From the NCBI RefSeq assembly GCF_000421105.1, contig NZ_ATWF01000001.1, positions 1,747,407-1,811,406 of the forward strand: a stretch of DNA of 64,000 nucleotides, in the 5' to 3' direction. This DNA is from Limisalsivibrio acetivorans (GTDB taxonomy: Bacteria; Chrysiogenota; Deferribacteres; Deferribacterales; Geovibrionaceae). The position numbers were made by a program, and so were the translations under genes. Below are positions 8,965 to 17,827 of this stretch, piece by piece (positions within the stretch are counted from its first letter, which is position 1; each line of letters opens with the position of its first letter). The notes beneath the pieces were generated by a model, which was not told the DNA's origin, made no database searches, and saw nothing but the letters and a program-made list of their open reading frames with translations.

Positions 8965-9195
8965 ATGGCTGTAATGAAAAGAAGATTTCAGAGAAAGAAG
9001 GTTTGCAGATTCTGTGCAGAAAAGATAGATATCGACTACAAGGATGCCAAGCTTCTCAGAAGCTTTGTAACCGAAAGGGGCAAGATTATGCCCAGAAGGC
9101 TTACAGGAACATGCGCAAAGCACCAGAGGCAACTCGCCTCCGCTGTTAAAACAGCACGTTCCATTGCGCTTCTCCCCTTCGCACTCGATAAGTAA
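8965..9195 (+). CDS. rpsR: 30S ribosomal protein S18
   Basis: Small-subunit protein S18 (76 aa). It has the CRFC pair and [10 protein letters not shown], i.e. a cysteine-containing form that may bind zinc. AAGGAG precedes the ATG. It ends just before a strong terminator. The usual next gene, rplI (L9), is not found here. Confidence 0.97.
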   Translation: MAVMKRRFQRKKVCRFCAEKIDIDYKDAKLLRSFVTERGKIMPRRLTGTCAKHQRQLASAVKTARSIALLPFALDK

Positions 9196-9205
9196 ACAGA
9201 TATAC

Positions 9206-9233
9206 GGGGAGCTTTGCCAAGCTCCCCTTTTTT
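9206..9233 (+). terminator. Rho-independent terminator after rpsR
   Basis: Perfect 9-bp stem GGGGAGCTT / AAGCTCCCC with a 4-base loop, followed by six T. It closes rpsF-ssb-rpsR. Confidence 0.9.
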
Positions 9234-9241
9234 AATTAGAT

Positions 9242-10141
9242 ATGAGCATAATATACCTTCCGCTAGCAAGCCTGGCTCTTTTCGGAGCGAACATATTTTA
9301 CCCCAGTATGGGGATACTTCTCAGTCTGTTTGCACCCCTGCTCCTCCTGTTATATCTTGTGGATGAGCGCAGGGAGAAGCTTTCAGACATTATCTCCGCC
9401 ACCGCACTCATAGTATCGGCCTACTTCTTCCCCATCATGGCGGGATATTATGCGGTTATGGTTCTCTTCACTGCCTACTTCATACTCTACTGCAACCGGA
9501 ACAACCTTTACCCGAACTGGCTCCCTGTGGCGGGTTCCCCTATACCCATATTCCTTGTGGCGGCCTTTGTGGTGTATCTGCTCCCCGACAGCCGTGATAT
9601 GCTCATAGATATCGTCAAGCAGCTGCTCACAAACATGACCGAGGCGGTTAAACAGTCGCCGAATAACGAGGTTCCAGAGCACTATATAGCCGTCCTGGAG
9701 CAGAACATAGACCAGGCCGCTCGTTCCGCTGTATTTATATTTCCGGGCCTGAACTACTCCTTTGTGTCACTTATCGCCTATTTCACCATGAACTTCTTCC
9801 TCAAGATGAAGAAAAGCGAGCATATCCCCTTCAGGCTACCCGACAACGCCGTATGGATAATGATCGCAGGAGTGGCGTGCTTCTTTATAGGAGGCGAGAT
9901 ACCACGCTCTATCGGGATGAACACCCTGCTCATATTCACATCCCTATATTTCTTTCAGGGGTTTGAGATTGTCCGCTTCTGGCTCGGCCGCTTTAATGTG
10001 TTCCCCCTGATAAAGGCTATCCTTTATATACTGATATTCAGCCAGTTTACCCTTATAATCCTAATAGCCCTTCAAGGGCTCTTCAGTATCTGGTTAAACA
10101 TGTACCCAAGGCCGGAGGAAGAAAAAACGGAGGAGGACTAG
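9242..10141 (+). CDS. DUF2232-type membrane protein
   Basis: Polytopic inner-membrane protein (299 aa) with about eight hydrophobic segments. Position after rpsR and the overall pattern match the DUF2232/YybS family commonly found in the rpsF-ssb-rpsR-rplI neighbourhood; its function is not established. The central stretch around residues 125-160 is soluble, with the charged sequence NMTEAVKQSPNNEVPEHY. The ATG lies only 8 bases after the terminator and has no visible ribosome site, so the start or the transcription route is uncertain. Confidence 0.7.
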   Translation: MSIIYLPLASLALFGANIFYPSMGILLSLFAPLLLLLYLVDERREKLSDIISATALIVSAYFFPIMAGYYAVMVLFTAYFILYCNRNNLYPNWLPVAGSPIPIFLVAAFVVYLLPDSRDMLIDIVKQLLTNMTEAVKQSPNNEVPEHYIAVLEQNIDQAARSAVFIFPGLNYSFVSLIAYFTMNFFLKMKKSEHIPFRLPDNAVWIMIAGVACFFIGGEIPRSIGMNTLLIFTSLYFFQGFEIVRFWLGRFNVFPLIKAILYILIFSQFTLIILIALQGLFSIWLNMYPRPEEEKTEED

Positions 10142-10145
10142 AGAA

Positions 10146-11087
10146 TTGATCGGCAAGAAGACCGCAACCCTCATCTCCGTAAACACGGCCTTTCTACTTG
10201 CAGTAATCAAGCTCATCGGCGGATTCTGGACGGGCTCTGTATCCGTACTATCCTCCGCCATGGACTCTCTGCTTGATATCGGCTCCTCCACCATAAACTT
10301 CTTCGCCATCAGAAAGTCCGAACAGCCCCCTGATAAGGACCACCGATTCGGCCACGGCAAATACGAGCCCTTCGCCGCCTTCTTTCAGTCTATTATTATC
10401 AACCTCTCCGGCGCATACATACTCTATCAGGCTTACAAAAAGTTCACCGGCGATGAGCCAATCAAGGGCCTGAACTACGGCATATATATAATGATATTCT
10501 CTCTCGCCGCCACCCTTGCCCTTGTGATTATGCTCCGTGCGGTGGGCAGGAGAGAGAAATCGCCTATCCTCAAGGCGGAGGCGATACACTATGAAATCGA
10601 CCTGCTCACAGGGGGCGGGGTACTCGCCTCACTATTCCTTGTGAAGTTCACCGGGCTCGTTTTCTTCGATCCGCTCATCTCCGTAATCATCGCCCTGAAA
10701 ACTATGTACTCGGCGACCTCACTCGGAAAAACGGTCTCTAAAGATCTTCTGGACGAGGCATTAAGCCCTGAGGATATGGATAAAATAATCGGTGTACTCA
10801 GGTCTTATAAATGTGTTATAGTCGGTCACCACAACATCAGAACCCGTAGCAGCGGCCCTGAGAAGTTTGTGGATATGCATATAAACGTCAGTAAATATCT
10901 CACAGTGGACGACGCCCACTTCATAGCGGACTGCATCGAAAAGGATATATCAGAACAGCTGGGCGGAGCGGATGTGACAATCCATATCGAACCGTGCATC
11001 CCCGAAGAGGGGAATGAGCGCTGTGAGACTGTATGCAGTGATGAAATGCATGAAAGTATAGAAAAACTAAGAAAATCAAGGGGGTAA
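10146..11087 (+). CDS. Cation diffusion facilitator (CDF) family transporter
   Basis: Proton-coupled efflux of divalent metals (Zn2+, Fe2+, Mn2+ or Cd2+). Six transmembrane helices in the N-terminal 200 residues include SSAMDSLLDIGSS and DHRFGHGKYEP, the D-x3-D and H-x3-D/H type metal-site motifs of helices 2 and 5. A cytoplasmic dimerisation domain follows (about 210-290, DMHINVSKYLTVDDAH), and the C-terminal extension has three Cys. The start is a TTG about 9 bases after GGAGGAGG, 4 bases after the DUF2232 gene. Metal specificity cannot be read from sequence alone. Confidence 0.9.
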   Translation: MIGKKTATLISVNTAFLLAVIKLIGGFWTGSVSVLSSAMDSLLDIGSSTINFFAIRKSEQPPDKDHRFGHGKYEPFAAFFQSIIINLSGAYILYQAYKKFTGDEPIKGLNYGIYIMIFSLAATLALVIMLRAVGRREKSPILKAEAIHYEIDLLTGGGVLASLFLVKFTGLVFFDPLISVIIALKTMYSATSLGKTVSKDLLDEALSPEDMDKIIGVLRSYKCVIVGHHNIRTRSSGPEKFVDMHINVSKYLTVDDAHFIADCIEKDISEQLGGADVTIHIEPCIPEEGNERCETVCSDEMHESIEKLRKSRG

Positions 11088-11091
11088 CTCA

Positions 11092-12321
11092 ATGAGTCAG
11101 TTCATGGAAAACCTTATTGCCGAAAGACTCGGCGGAAAAATGTTCGGTAAAGACACGAACATCTACAAGTTTGAGAAGATCAAAAGAGCGAAGCGTGCAG
11201 CAATGGATGCAAATCCCGGCACCGAGCTCATCGATATGGGTGTGGGCGAGCCCGATCAAATGGCCCATGAGGATGTACGCAAGATCCTCTGCGAGGAAGC
11301 AGCCAAGAGAGAGAACCGCTTCTACTCCGACAACGGTATACAGGAGTTCAAGGACGTCGCAGCAAAGTATATGAAGGACCGTTTCGGTGTTGAAATAAAC
11401 CCTGAAACCGAGATAAACCACAGCATAGGCTCCAAGCCCGCCTTCGCCTTCGTTCCCTTCACTATGATAAACCCCGGCGATGTTGCACTTATGACCGTCC
11501 CCGGATACCCCGTTGCAGGGTCCATAACAAAATACCTCGGCGGCGAGGTTTATAACCTCCCCCTCACAAGGGAGAACAGCTTCCTCCCCGATCTCGACGC
11601 AATCCCTGCGGACGTGCTCAAGAAGGCTAAATTCCTCTACCTCAACTACCCCAACAACCCCACAGGGGCACTTGCTCCCGTATCCTTCTATGAGAAGGTT
11701 GTTGAGTTCGCCAAGAAGAACGATATCGCCGTTATCTCCGATGCGGCCTACATAGAGCTTACCTACGGCGAGGACCAGCCCTCCTTCCTCAGCGTCCCCG
11801 GCGCAAAGGATGTGGGTATCGAGATCCACTCCCTCTCCAAGAGCTACAACATGACAGGCTGGAGAATGGCCTTCGTATGCGGTAACGAGCACCTTGTTAA
11901 GGCGTTTGCCACAGTGAAGGACAACAACGACTCCGGCCAGTTTATCCCGATACAGAAAGCATCCGCATACGCCCTTGAGCATCCCGAGCTCATCAAAGAG
12001 ACGAGGGAGAAGTATGCAAGAAGGCTTAAGGGGCTCGCTGAAGTTCTCAGAAAGAACGGTTTCGATGTGGATGAGCCCAAGGGAACATTCTACCTCTACT
12101 TCGGCATCCCCAAGGCAACCAAGAAGGGGCGTGAGTTCAAGAGTGCAGAGGAGTTCTGCGACTATCTCATCAGAGAGAAGCTCATAAGCTCCGTTCCGTG
12201 GGATGATGCGGGCAACTTCCTCCGCTTCTCCGCAACCTTCACGGCAGACACCGTAGAAGAGGAGCAGAAGATCATCGGCGAGATCGACAAGCGTCTCTCC
12301 GACGAAGAATTCGTATTCTAA
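11092..12321 (+). CDS. dapL: LL-diaminopimelate aminotransferase
   Basis: PLP-dependent fold-type I aminotransferase (409 aa) that makes LL-diaminopimelate from tetrahydrodipicolinate in one step, feeding lysine and peptidoglycan synthesis. Seen: an N-terminal DMGVGEPDQMAH, IGSKPAFAFVPFTMINPGD, YPNNPTGA, and the PLP-lysine motif SLSKSYNMTGWRMAF. These match the DapL group better than generic aspartate aminotransferases. A GGGGG precedes the ATG by about 6 bases, 4 bases after the CDF gene, and a strong terminator follows. Confidence 0.87.
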   Translation: MSQFMENLIAERLGGKMFGKDTNIYKFEKIKRAKRAAMDANPGTELIDMGVGEPDQMAHEDVRKILCEEAAKRENRFYSDNGIQEFKDVAAKYMKDRFGVEINPETEINHSIGSKPAFAFVPFTMINPGDVALMTVPGYPVAGSITKYLGGEVYNLPLTRENSFLPDLDAIPADVLKKAKFLYLNYPNNPTGALAPVSFYEKVVEFAKKNDIAVISDAAYIELTYGEDQPSFLSVPGAKDVGIEIHSLSKSYNMTGWRMAFVCGNEHLVKAFATVKDNNDSGQFIPIQKASAYALEHPELIKETREKYARRLKGLAEVLRKNGFDVDEPKGTFYLYFGIPKATKKGREFKSAEEFCDYLIREKLISSVPWDDAGNFLRFSATFTADTVEEEQKIIGEIDKRLSDEEFVF

Positions 12322-12347
12322 AAGTGCTTTAGTTCATAAAACGGGTT

Positions 12348-12380
12348 AAACCCCGGTCGAAAGGCCGGGGTTTTTCTTTT
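12348..12380 (+). terminator. Rho-independent terminator after dapL
   Basis: Stem AAACCCCGG / CCGGGGTTT with an 8-9 base loop, then a T-rich tract. It lies between the convergent dapL and racemase genes; the T tract fits the plus strand. Confidence 0.88.
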
Positions 12381-12387
12381 TGCGACC

Positions 12388-13083
12388 CTAGTCTTCCAGA
12401 GCAAACTCCACAGCCGCATCGGCATGGATCGCCGTGGTATCAAAAAGATCCAGCTTGGTATCCTCCTGATTGACCAGCATGCCTATCTCCGTACAGCCGA
12501 GGATCACACCCTCCGCCCCACGCTCGGCAAGGTCGTCAATAATATCTATGTACCTTCTGCGTGATTCATCCCTGGTTATCCCCATGCAGAGTTCTTTGTA
12601 TATAACATCGTGCACAATTTTACGGTCGTTTTTGGTGGGTGTTATAACGTTAAGGTCGTGGACATCTTCAAGGCGCCCTTTATAGAACTCCTGCTCCATG
12701 GTGAAGGCTGTTCCGAGAAGACCCACAGTCTTGATCGCCTGCCTTCTCACAGCCCTTCCTGTGGCGTCGGCTATGTGAAGAAGCGGTACATCAACGCTGT
12801 CCTCTATGGCGGGGGCGACCTTATGCATAGTGTTCGTGCATATAACGATAAAGTCCGCCCCGGCACGCTCCAGCTTCATGGCCGAGCGGCTGAGCATCTC
12901 ACCCATCCTCCCCCAGAGCCCCTCGTTCTGAAGGCGTTCTATCTCATGGAAGTCTACGCTGTACATGAGGATCTCTGCCGAATGCAGACCGCCAAGACGC
13001 TCACGCACACCTTCGTTGATAAGCTTGTAGTAGTTTACAGTGGACTCCCAGCTCATCCCCCCGAGCATACCTATCTTCTTCAT
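12388..13083 (-). CDS. Aspartate/glutamate racemase family protein
   Basis: PLP-independent amino acid racemase (231 aa) using two cysteines as acid/base. N-terminus KKIGMLGGMSWESTVNYY; the catalytic cysteines are in VICTNTMHK and ILGCTEIG. This matches the YgeA/RacX/aspartate racemase branch rather than MurI. A candidate -10 TATAAT (plus strand 13105-13110) and GGAGAGA lie upstream. Substrate not determined by sequence. Confidence 0.87.
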   Translation of the reverse strand: MKKIGMLGGMSWESTVNYYKLINEGVRERLGGLHSAEILMYSVDFHEIERLQNEGLWGRMGEMLSRSAMKLERAGADFIVICTNTMHKVAPAIEDSVDVPLLHIADATGRAVRRQAIKTVGLLGTAFTMEQEFYKGRLEDVHDLNVITPTKNDRKIVHDVIYKELCMGITRDESRRRYIDIIDDLAERGAEGVILGCTEIGMLVNQEDTKLDLFDTTAIHADAAVEFALED

Positions 13084-13224
13084 GGTCTCTCCTTATTATC
13101 AGATATTATAACAGTCCGAAGCGGATAAAGCATTAACGTATTGCTGACAATATTCTGGATTTTTGATAACAACTCCGTCCTATAAGTAAAGGATTTGAAA
13201 ACCGTTAATATATGGAGAGATGCC

Positions 13225-15465
13225 ATGATTAAGCTTTCTAGAAGATCCTTTATCAAGACAGTCAGCGTAGCTGCAGCAGGAACAGCCTTCAACCTCAGCC
13301 TAACCGGCTGCGGCGGCTCGGGTGATGAGTACGAAACGGACACCTCCCTCTTTCCCCAGTCGGTGGTTTCCGGAGATCCCAGGGAATCAAGCGTTATCCT
13401 CTGGACAAGGATAGACGCATCCAAAACCGGCGAGGATGCACCCGAGCTCTCCCTGCAGGTAGCAACGGACAGCAAGTTCGACAACCTCGTACTTAACACC
13501 TCCGGTCTCTCAACATCCGCCGATACCGACCACTGCGTTAAGGTTAAAGTGACCGGCCTCTCCCCCTACACCACATACTATTACCGCTTCATATACGCAA
13601 AGGACGACCAGTACAAGAAATACACCACTAGAACAGCCCGCACAAAGACAGCCCCCTCCGCCGATGCAGACGTTGAGGTTAAGTTCACATTCCTCAGTTG
13701 TCAGGACTATATAGGCAGATACTACAACTCCCTCAAGCACCATGTGGACAACCTCACAGATATCGATTTCGTTGTATACCTCGGCGACTACATCTATGAA
13801 ACCACCGGCGACCCCCAGTTTCAGGCACTTGAAGGTCGCAAAATAAACTTCAGCGACACATCAGAATCCGTTCAGCTGGGCAGCGGGGAGAGCTCATACT
13901 ACGGTGCATACTCCGTTTCAAACTACCGCGACATATATAAAACATACCGTACAGACTCCGTTCTCCAGCGTTTCCACGAGCTCTTCCCCATTATCGTAAT
14001 CTGGGACGACCACGAATACTCCGATGACTGCCATGCAGAAACAGCCACCTACTTCGACGGGCTCAAGGATGAAAAGGACCTCCTCCGCAGGCAGAACGCC
14101 GAGCAGGTATTCTACGAATTCATACCCGTGGACAATACGGAGAGTGGCGGACAGTTCGAAACCTCCGATGCAAAGCTTATCGGCGGTGCAGAGCATAAGG
14201 GTATCTACCGTGATTTCCGCTTCGGCAAACACCTTCATCTCGTTCTTACAGACTACCGTTCCTTCCGCCCAGACCACCTCATCCCCGAGGATGCCTTCCC
14301 CGGAAAGATCGTTATGGACAAGGCCGCCCTCATCTCCGTTTTCGATGGTATATACGGTGCGGGAGCAGGTGAAGGTGTATACGAAAGCATGAAAGCGGGA
14401 TTTGGCCCCTATGTGGATATGACCCTTTCTCCATGGGACGCATACGCACCCGCACTGATCCCCACTCTCTCCGCCTCATACCAGCTCGAAGGCCTTGCCC
14501 AGGCAGAGGCGGACACAAAGGCGGCTTCGGATCTCTCCGAAAAGGTGAGCGCCTATGTATTCAACATGCTGGTAGATGCATATAACTCCCAGGCGGCTCA
14601 GCTCGGACTTGATCCCCTCCCTAAAATAGATGACAACACCTACAACAACATCCTCGACAGAGGAGTGGCATACCTGCACCTCGGCAAGCAGGGTAACTTC
14701 TCCGACATCGGCTCACGCTACGGCGTTCTCAAGGCAACCTTCGACCTTTACACAGCATATGCGTACATGAGCGATATGATGGCAGGCAAAACACCCGAAA
14801 ACGTCTTCGGCGACATCCAGCAGGCATGGATAGATTCCACACTCACCGCAAGCGATGCTTCAAACATATGTTTCGCAAGCTCCGTTTCCACAAACTCACT
14901 CGTATGGGATCTCACATCCCTCGATATCCCTGCGGACTTCAAGCAGATGTTCTACGCCAACGTCGACCACTGGGACGGCTTTCCCAATAAACGCAAAGCT
15001 CTCATCGAACAGCTCAGCATGCTCAGCCCCAACACCTTCATAATCGCAGGGGATATCCACGCCTCCTACGTAGGCAAGCATACCGGAACCAACGGAACAG
15101 CCGTTGCTGATTTCACAGGAACCTCCGTATCCTCCAAAACCTTTGTGGGCATGGTGGAGAATGTTGCCGAGGTTATCCTCTCCTCCGGCGCCTTCACAGA
15201 GGAACAGGGTGATGCTGTGCGTGAAACACTGATAACAAACCTCGACCAGACGATGATGACGGCGAACCCCTCAATGGTTTACGCAAACTCCTACGACCAC
15301 GGCTATGTAACCGTAACAGCAAACGGCGAAGGTGTTCAGGCGGACTATGTACTCATCAGCAAGGATGCGATTACGGAAAACTACTACAGCAGAATGGACG
15401 AACTTGAAGATATGATCGCAAAGAAGAGCTTCCTTTTCTCTGACAATAATGTAACCGAGATCTGA
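13225..15465 (+). CDS. PhoD-like alkaline phosphatase, Tat lipoprotein
   Basis: Secreted metallophosphatase/phosphodiesterase (746 aa). The N-terminus carries a twin-arginine signal, SRRSFIK, then a hydrophobic stretch ending in the lipobox LTGC, so export folded by Tat and lipid anchoring are likely. PhoD-family motifs: GDPRESSVILWTRID, the metal-site sequences YLGDYIYE and WDDHEYSDDC, LTDYRSFRP and AGDIHASYVG. Longer than Bacillus PhoD (about 550 aa) because of an insertion around residues 380-530. I prefer the ATG at 13225, preceded by GGAGAGA, over the in-frame TTG at 13195. Role inferred: phosphate release from phosphoesters outside the cytoplasm. Confidence 0.9.
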   Translation: MIKLSRRSFIKTVSVAAAGTAFNLSLTGCGGSGDEYETDTSLFPQSVVSGDPRESSVILWTRIDASKTGEDAPELSLQVATDSKFDNLVLNTSGLSTSADTDHCVKVKVTGLSPYTTYYYRFIYAKDDQYKKYTTRTARTKTAPSADADVEVKFTFLSCQDYIGRYYNSLKHHVDNLTDIDFVVYLGDYIYETTGDPQFQALEGRKINFSDTSESVQLGSGESSYYGAYSVSNYRDIYKTYRTDSVLQRFHELFPIIVIWDDHEYSDDCHAETATYFDGLKDEKDLLRRQNAEQVFYEFIPVDNTESGGQFETSDAKLIGGAEHKGIYRDFRFGKHLHLVLTDYRSFRPDHLIPEDAFPGKIVMDKAALISVFDGIYGAGAGEGVYESMKAGFGPYVDMTLSPWDAYAPALIPTLSASYQLEGLAQAEADTKAASDLSEKVSAYVFNMLVDAYNSQAAQLGLDPLPKIDDNTYNNILDRGVAYLHLGKQGNFSDIGSRYGVLKATFDLYTAYAYMSDMMAGKTPENVFGDIQQAWIDSTLTASDASNICFASSVSTNSLVWDLTSLDIPADFKQMFYANVDHWDGFPNKRKALIEQLSMLSPNTFIIAGDIHASYVGKHTGTNGTAVADFTGTSVSSKTFVGMVENVAEVILSSGAFTEEQGDAVRETLITNLDQTMMTANPSMVYANSYDHGYVTVTANGEGVQADYVLISKDAITENYYSRMDELEDMIAKKSFLFSDNNVTEI

Positions 15466-15474
15466 TTCTGACAG

Positions 15475-15502
15475 AGGGGAGTAGACCTCCCCTGCTCTTT
15501 TT
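15475..15502 (+). terminator. Terminator after phoD-like gene
   Basis: Stem AGGGGAG / CTCCCCT (7 bp) with a 5-base loop, then GC-TC and five T. Confidence 0.7.
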
Positions 15503-15516
15503 GTGGATAATCATGC

Positions 15517-15550
15517 ACACCCCCTGCTATCATTATGATAAAGGGGGTGT
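15517..15550 (+). promoter_or_regulatory. Hairpin enclosing the ribosome binding site of the PPK2 gene
   Basis: ACACCCCC (15517-15524) pairs perfectly with GGGGGTGT (15543-15550); an inner ATCAT-t-ATGAT can pair inside it. The 3' arm is the Shine-Dalgarno, ending 2 bases before the ATG at 15553, so the folded RNA would hide it. Confidence 0.6.
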
Positions 15551-15552
15551 TT

Positions 15553-17016
15553 ATGTTTGAAGCTGTAGAACTTGGACAAAAGGTTTCCAAGAAAACTTTC
15601 GAAAAGGAGCTTCCCGAACTCCGCACACGTCTGATAAGAGCCCAGAACGCCTTTCAGTCCTATAAAGGCCCTCTTATGGTCATATTCCACGGGCTGGACG
15701 GCGCAGGTAAGGGTGAGCTCATGAACTATATCGGCGGGCTGATGGATCTGCGAGATATCGAGATTAACACCTTCTGGAAGGAGACCGAGGCGGAGAGCAA
15801 GCGTCCCCCATTCTGGAAATACTGGATGTCCATACCCCAAAGGGGGCACATAAGCTTCTCCTTCGGCGCATGGTATACAGGGCCGATGCTCTCCCTCGTT
15901 AAGAACGAAACAGATATACCCGTCTTTGAGAGGCAGATGAAAAGGGCCGCCCGCTTCGAGGAAACCCTCGCCAATGACGGTGCTATAATACTCAAGTTCT
16001 GGTTCCATCTCAGCAAAAAATCGGCCAAGGGTAAGCTCGATGTACTCAAGAAGAAGTACGGAAAAGGTGATATATATGACCGTGCCATGTGGCACAGGGA
16101 GAAGTACGACGCCATTGTGAACGCCGCCGAGCGGGGGATCAGAATAACAGACTCCGCCTCATCCAGATGGCATCTTGTGGAAGCGGATGACAAATGGCAC
16201 CGTACAAAGAAGGTTCTGGAGATTCTCACCGGAACCATGGAGGCCGCCCTCAAGAAGGAGGAGGCAGGGGTCTCCGCACAGCCCCCAGGCAATATAAACA
16301 GTGCACCCCCCGTGCTCTCCCGTATAGACCTCAGCAACTCCCTCGATAAAGGGGAGTATAAGAAATCCCTCGCCAAGCATCAGGAGAGGCTTAACACCCT
16401 CGCATGGGAGGTCTATAACCAGGGGAAATCGGTCATCGCCATGTTCGAAGGGTGGGATGCCGGCGGAAAAGGGGGCGCCATCCGCAGGCTTGTTCAGGGT
16501 ATGGATATCAGACTGGTAAGCGTACATTCGGTGGCCGCTCCCACCCGAGAGGAGATAGCCCACCACTATCTTTGGCGCTTCTGGCGTGATATACCGAGAG
16601 AGGGTTTCATCTCCATCTACGACAGATCGTGGTACGGCCGTGTTCTTGTGGAGCGTGTGGAAGGCTTTGCCTCTCCGCAGGAGTGGGGGAGGTCCTACGA
16701 GGAGATCAACGACTTCGAGGAACAGCTCACCGAATCGGGGATTATCCTTCTGAAATTCTGGATGCACATAAGCCCCGAGGAACAGCTGAAACGCTTCAAG
16801 CAGAGGGAGGAACTCCCCTGGAAGCAGTATAAGATAACCGAAGAAGACTACCGGAACCGAGAGAAATGGGAGCTCTACGAGGATGCGGCGAACGAGATGA
16901 TCGCCAGAACCTCCACAGGCTTTTCCCCTTGGACACTCGTTGCCGGAGATGATAAAAGATATGCACGAATAAAGGTAATGGAAACATTTTGTGAAAAACT
17001 GGAGGGATCACTGTGA
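15553..17016 (+). CDS. Polyphosphate kinase 2, double-domain (polyphosphate:AMP phosphotransferase type)
   Basis: Transfers phosphate between polyphosphate and nucleotides. Two PPK2 domains are fused (about 20-235 and 270-487), each with a Walker A (GLDGAGKGE and GWDAGGKGG). The second domain keeps DRSWYGRVLVERVEGF, the lid/Walker B region; in the first the equivalent is FSFGAWYTGPML, so the first is probably structural. This tandem form is known as class II, AMP to ADP (PAP). 487 aa from the ATG at 15553, chosen for the GGGGGTGT upstream; an in-frame ATG at 15535 has no ribosome site. The neighbouring phosphatase suggests phosphate metabolism. The stop overlaps the next start (GTGA). Confidence 0.92.
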   Translation: MFEAVELGQKVSKKTFEKELPELRTRLIRAQNAFQSYKGPLMVIFHGLDGAGKGELMNYIGGLMDLRDIEINTFWKETEAESKRPPFWKYWMSIPQRGHISFSFGAWYTGPMLSLVKNETDIPVFERQMKRAARFEETLANDGAIILKFWFHLSKKSAKGKLDVLKKKYGKGDIYDRAMWHREKYDAIVNAAERGIRITDSASSRWHLVEADDKWHRTKKVLEILTGTMEAALKKEEAGVSAQPPGNINSAPPVLSRIDLSNSLDKGEYKKSLAKHQERLNTLAWEVYNQGKSVIAMFEGWDAGGKGGAIRRLVQGMDIRLVSVHSVAAPTREEIAHHYLWRFWRDIPREGFISIYDRSWYGRVLVERVEGFASPQEWGRSYEEINDFEEQLTESGIILLKFWMHISPEEQLKRFKQREELPWKQYKITEEDYRNREKWELYEDAANEMIARTSTGFSPWTLVAGDDKRYARIKVMETFCEKLEGSL

Positions 17017-17825
17017 ACACCTATATCGACTATTTGAAGGTTTATGTATACCCCTACGCTGTGGACATCCTCGCTGCACTGCTGATCTTTTTTATCGGAA
17101 GGATGCTCATACGGAAGATATCCGATCTGGTATACAAAATGATGCAGAAGAGCAAGCTCGATGAAACACTGGCGATATTCCTTAAGAATATACTCTATAC
17201 AATACTCTTTGCCGCAATAATAATCGCCGCCCTTAACAAGTTGGGCATACCCACCGCCTCCCTTGTTGCTGTTCTCGGTGCCGCAGGTCTGGCCATCGGC
17301 CTCTCCCTTAAGGACAGCGTGTCAAACTTCGGTGCCGGCGTTCTTATCATAATGCTCCGCCCCTTCAAGGCTGGCGACTTCGTTAATATAGCCGGCCAGA
17401 TGGGTGTTGTGGAAAATATACAGGTCTTCCAGACCGTGCTTAAAACATTCGACAACCTGACTATTTACATCCCCAACTCCACCATTATGGGAACGGAGAT
17501 CGTTAACTACACCGCCAGAGAAACCCGCATGGTGAACCTTATCATAGGCATAAGCTACGATGACGATATCAAGAAGGCCCGTGATATTATGATGGAAACC
17601 ATGGCCGCCCATGAAAACACCCATGACGATCCCGCACCGGTAACAGGGGTTCTTGAGCTTGGCGACAGCTCCGTAAACATCTTTGCACGCTCCTGGGTGG
17701 ACACACCTAACTGGTGGCAGACCAAGACCGATCTCCTCCAGCAGATCAAGGAGAACCTTGAGGCCGGCGGCATAACAATACCCTTTCCCCAGATGGATGT
17801 TCATATACAGAAAGAGGAAGTCTGA
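17013..17825 (+). CDS. Small-conductance mechanosensitive channel, MscS family
   Basis: Tension-gated channel that releases solutes on hypo-osmotic shock (270 aa, close to E. coli MscS at 286). Three N-terminal transmembrane helices; the third is the Gly/Ala-rich pore helix (VAVLGAAGLAIGLSLKDSVS), then the beta domain (RPFKAGDFVNIAGQMG) and the alpha/beta C-terminus ending PFPQMDVHIQK. GTG start in a GTGA overlap with the PPK2 gene, so the two are co-translated. Confidence 0.95.
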   Translation: MNTYIDYLKVYVYPYAVDILAALLIFFIGRMLIRKISDLVYKMMQKSKLDETLAIFLKNILYTILFAAIIIAALNKLGIPTASLVAVLGAAGLAIGLSLKDSVSNFGAGVLIIMLRPFKAGDFVNIAGQMGVVENIQVFQTVLKTFDNLTIYIPNSTIMGTEIVNYTARETRMVNLIIGISYDDDIKKARDIMMETMAAHENTHDDPAPVTGVLELGDSSVNIFARSWVDTPNWWQTKTDLLQQIKENLEAGGITIPFPQMDVHIQKEEV

Positions 17826-17827
17826 CA

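Noticed and set aside
13195-13224. Upstream TTG start for the PhoD-like protein
   Set aside because: It would add 10 residues before the Tat motif; the ATG at 13225 has the ribosome site and gives a standard Tat signal.
15511-16767. Minus-strand ORFs opposite the PPK2 gene (194-216 aa)
   Set aside because: Shadows of a gene with clear Walker motifs; no start signals or homology features.
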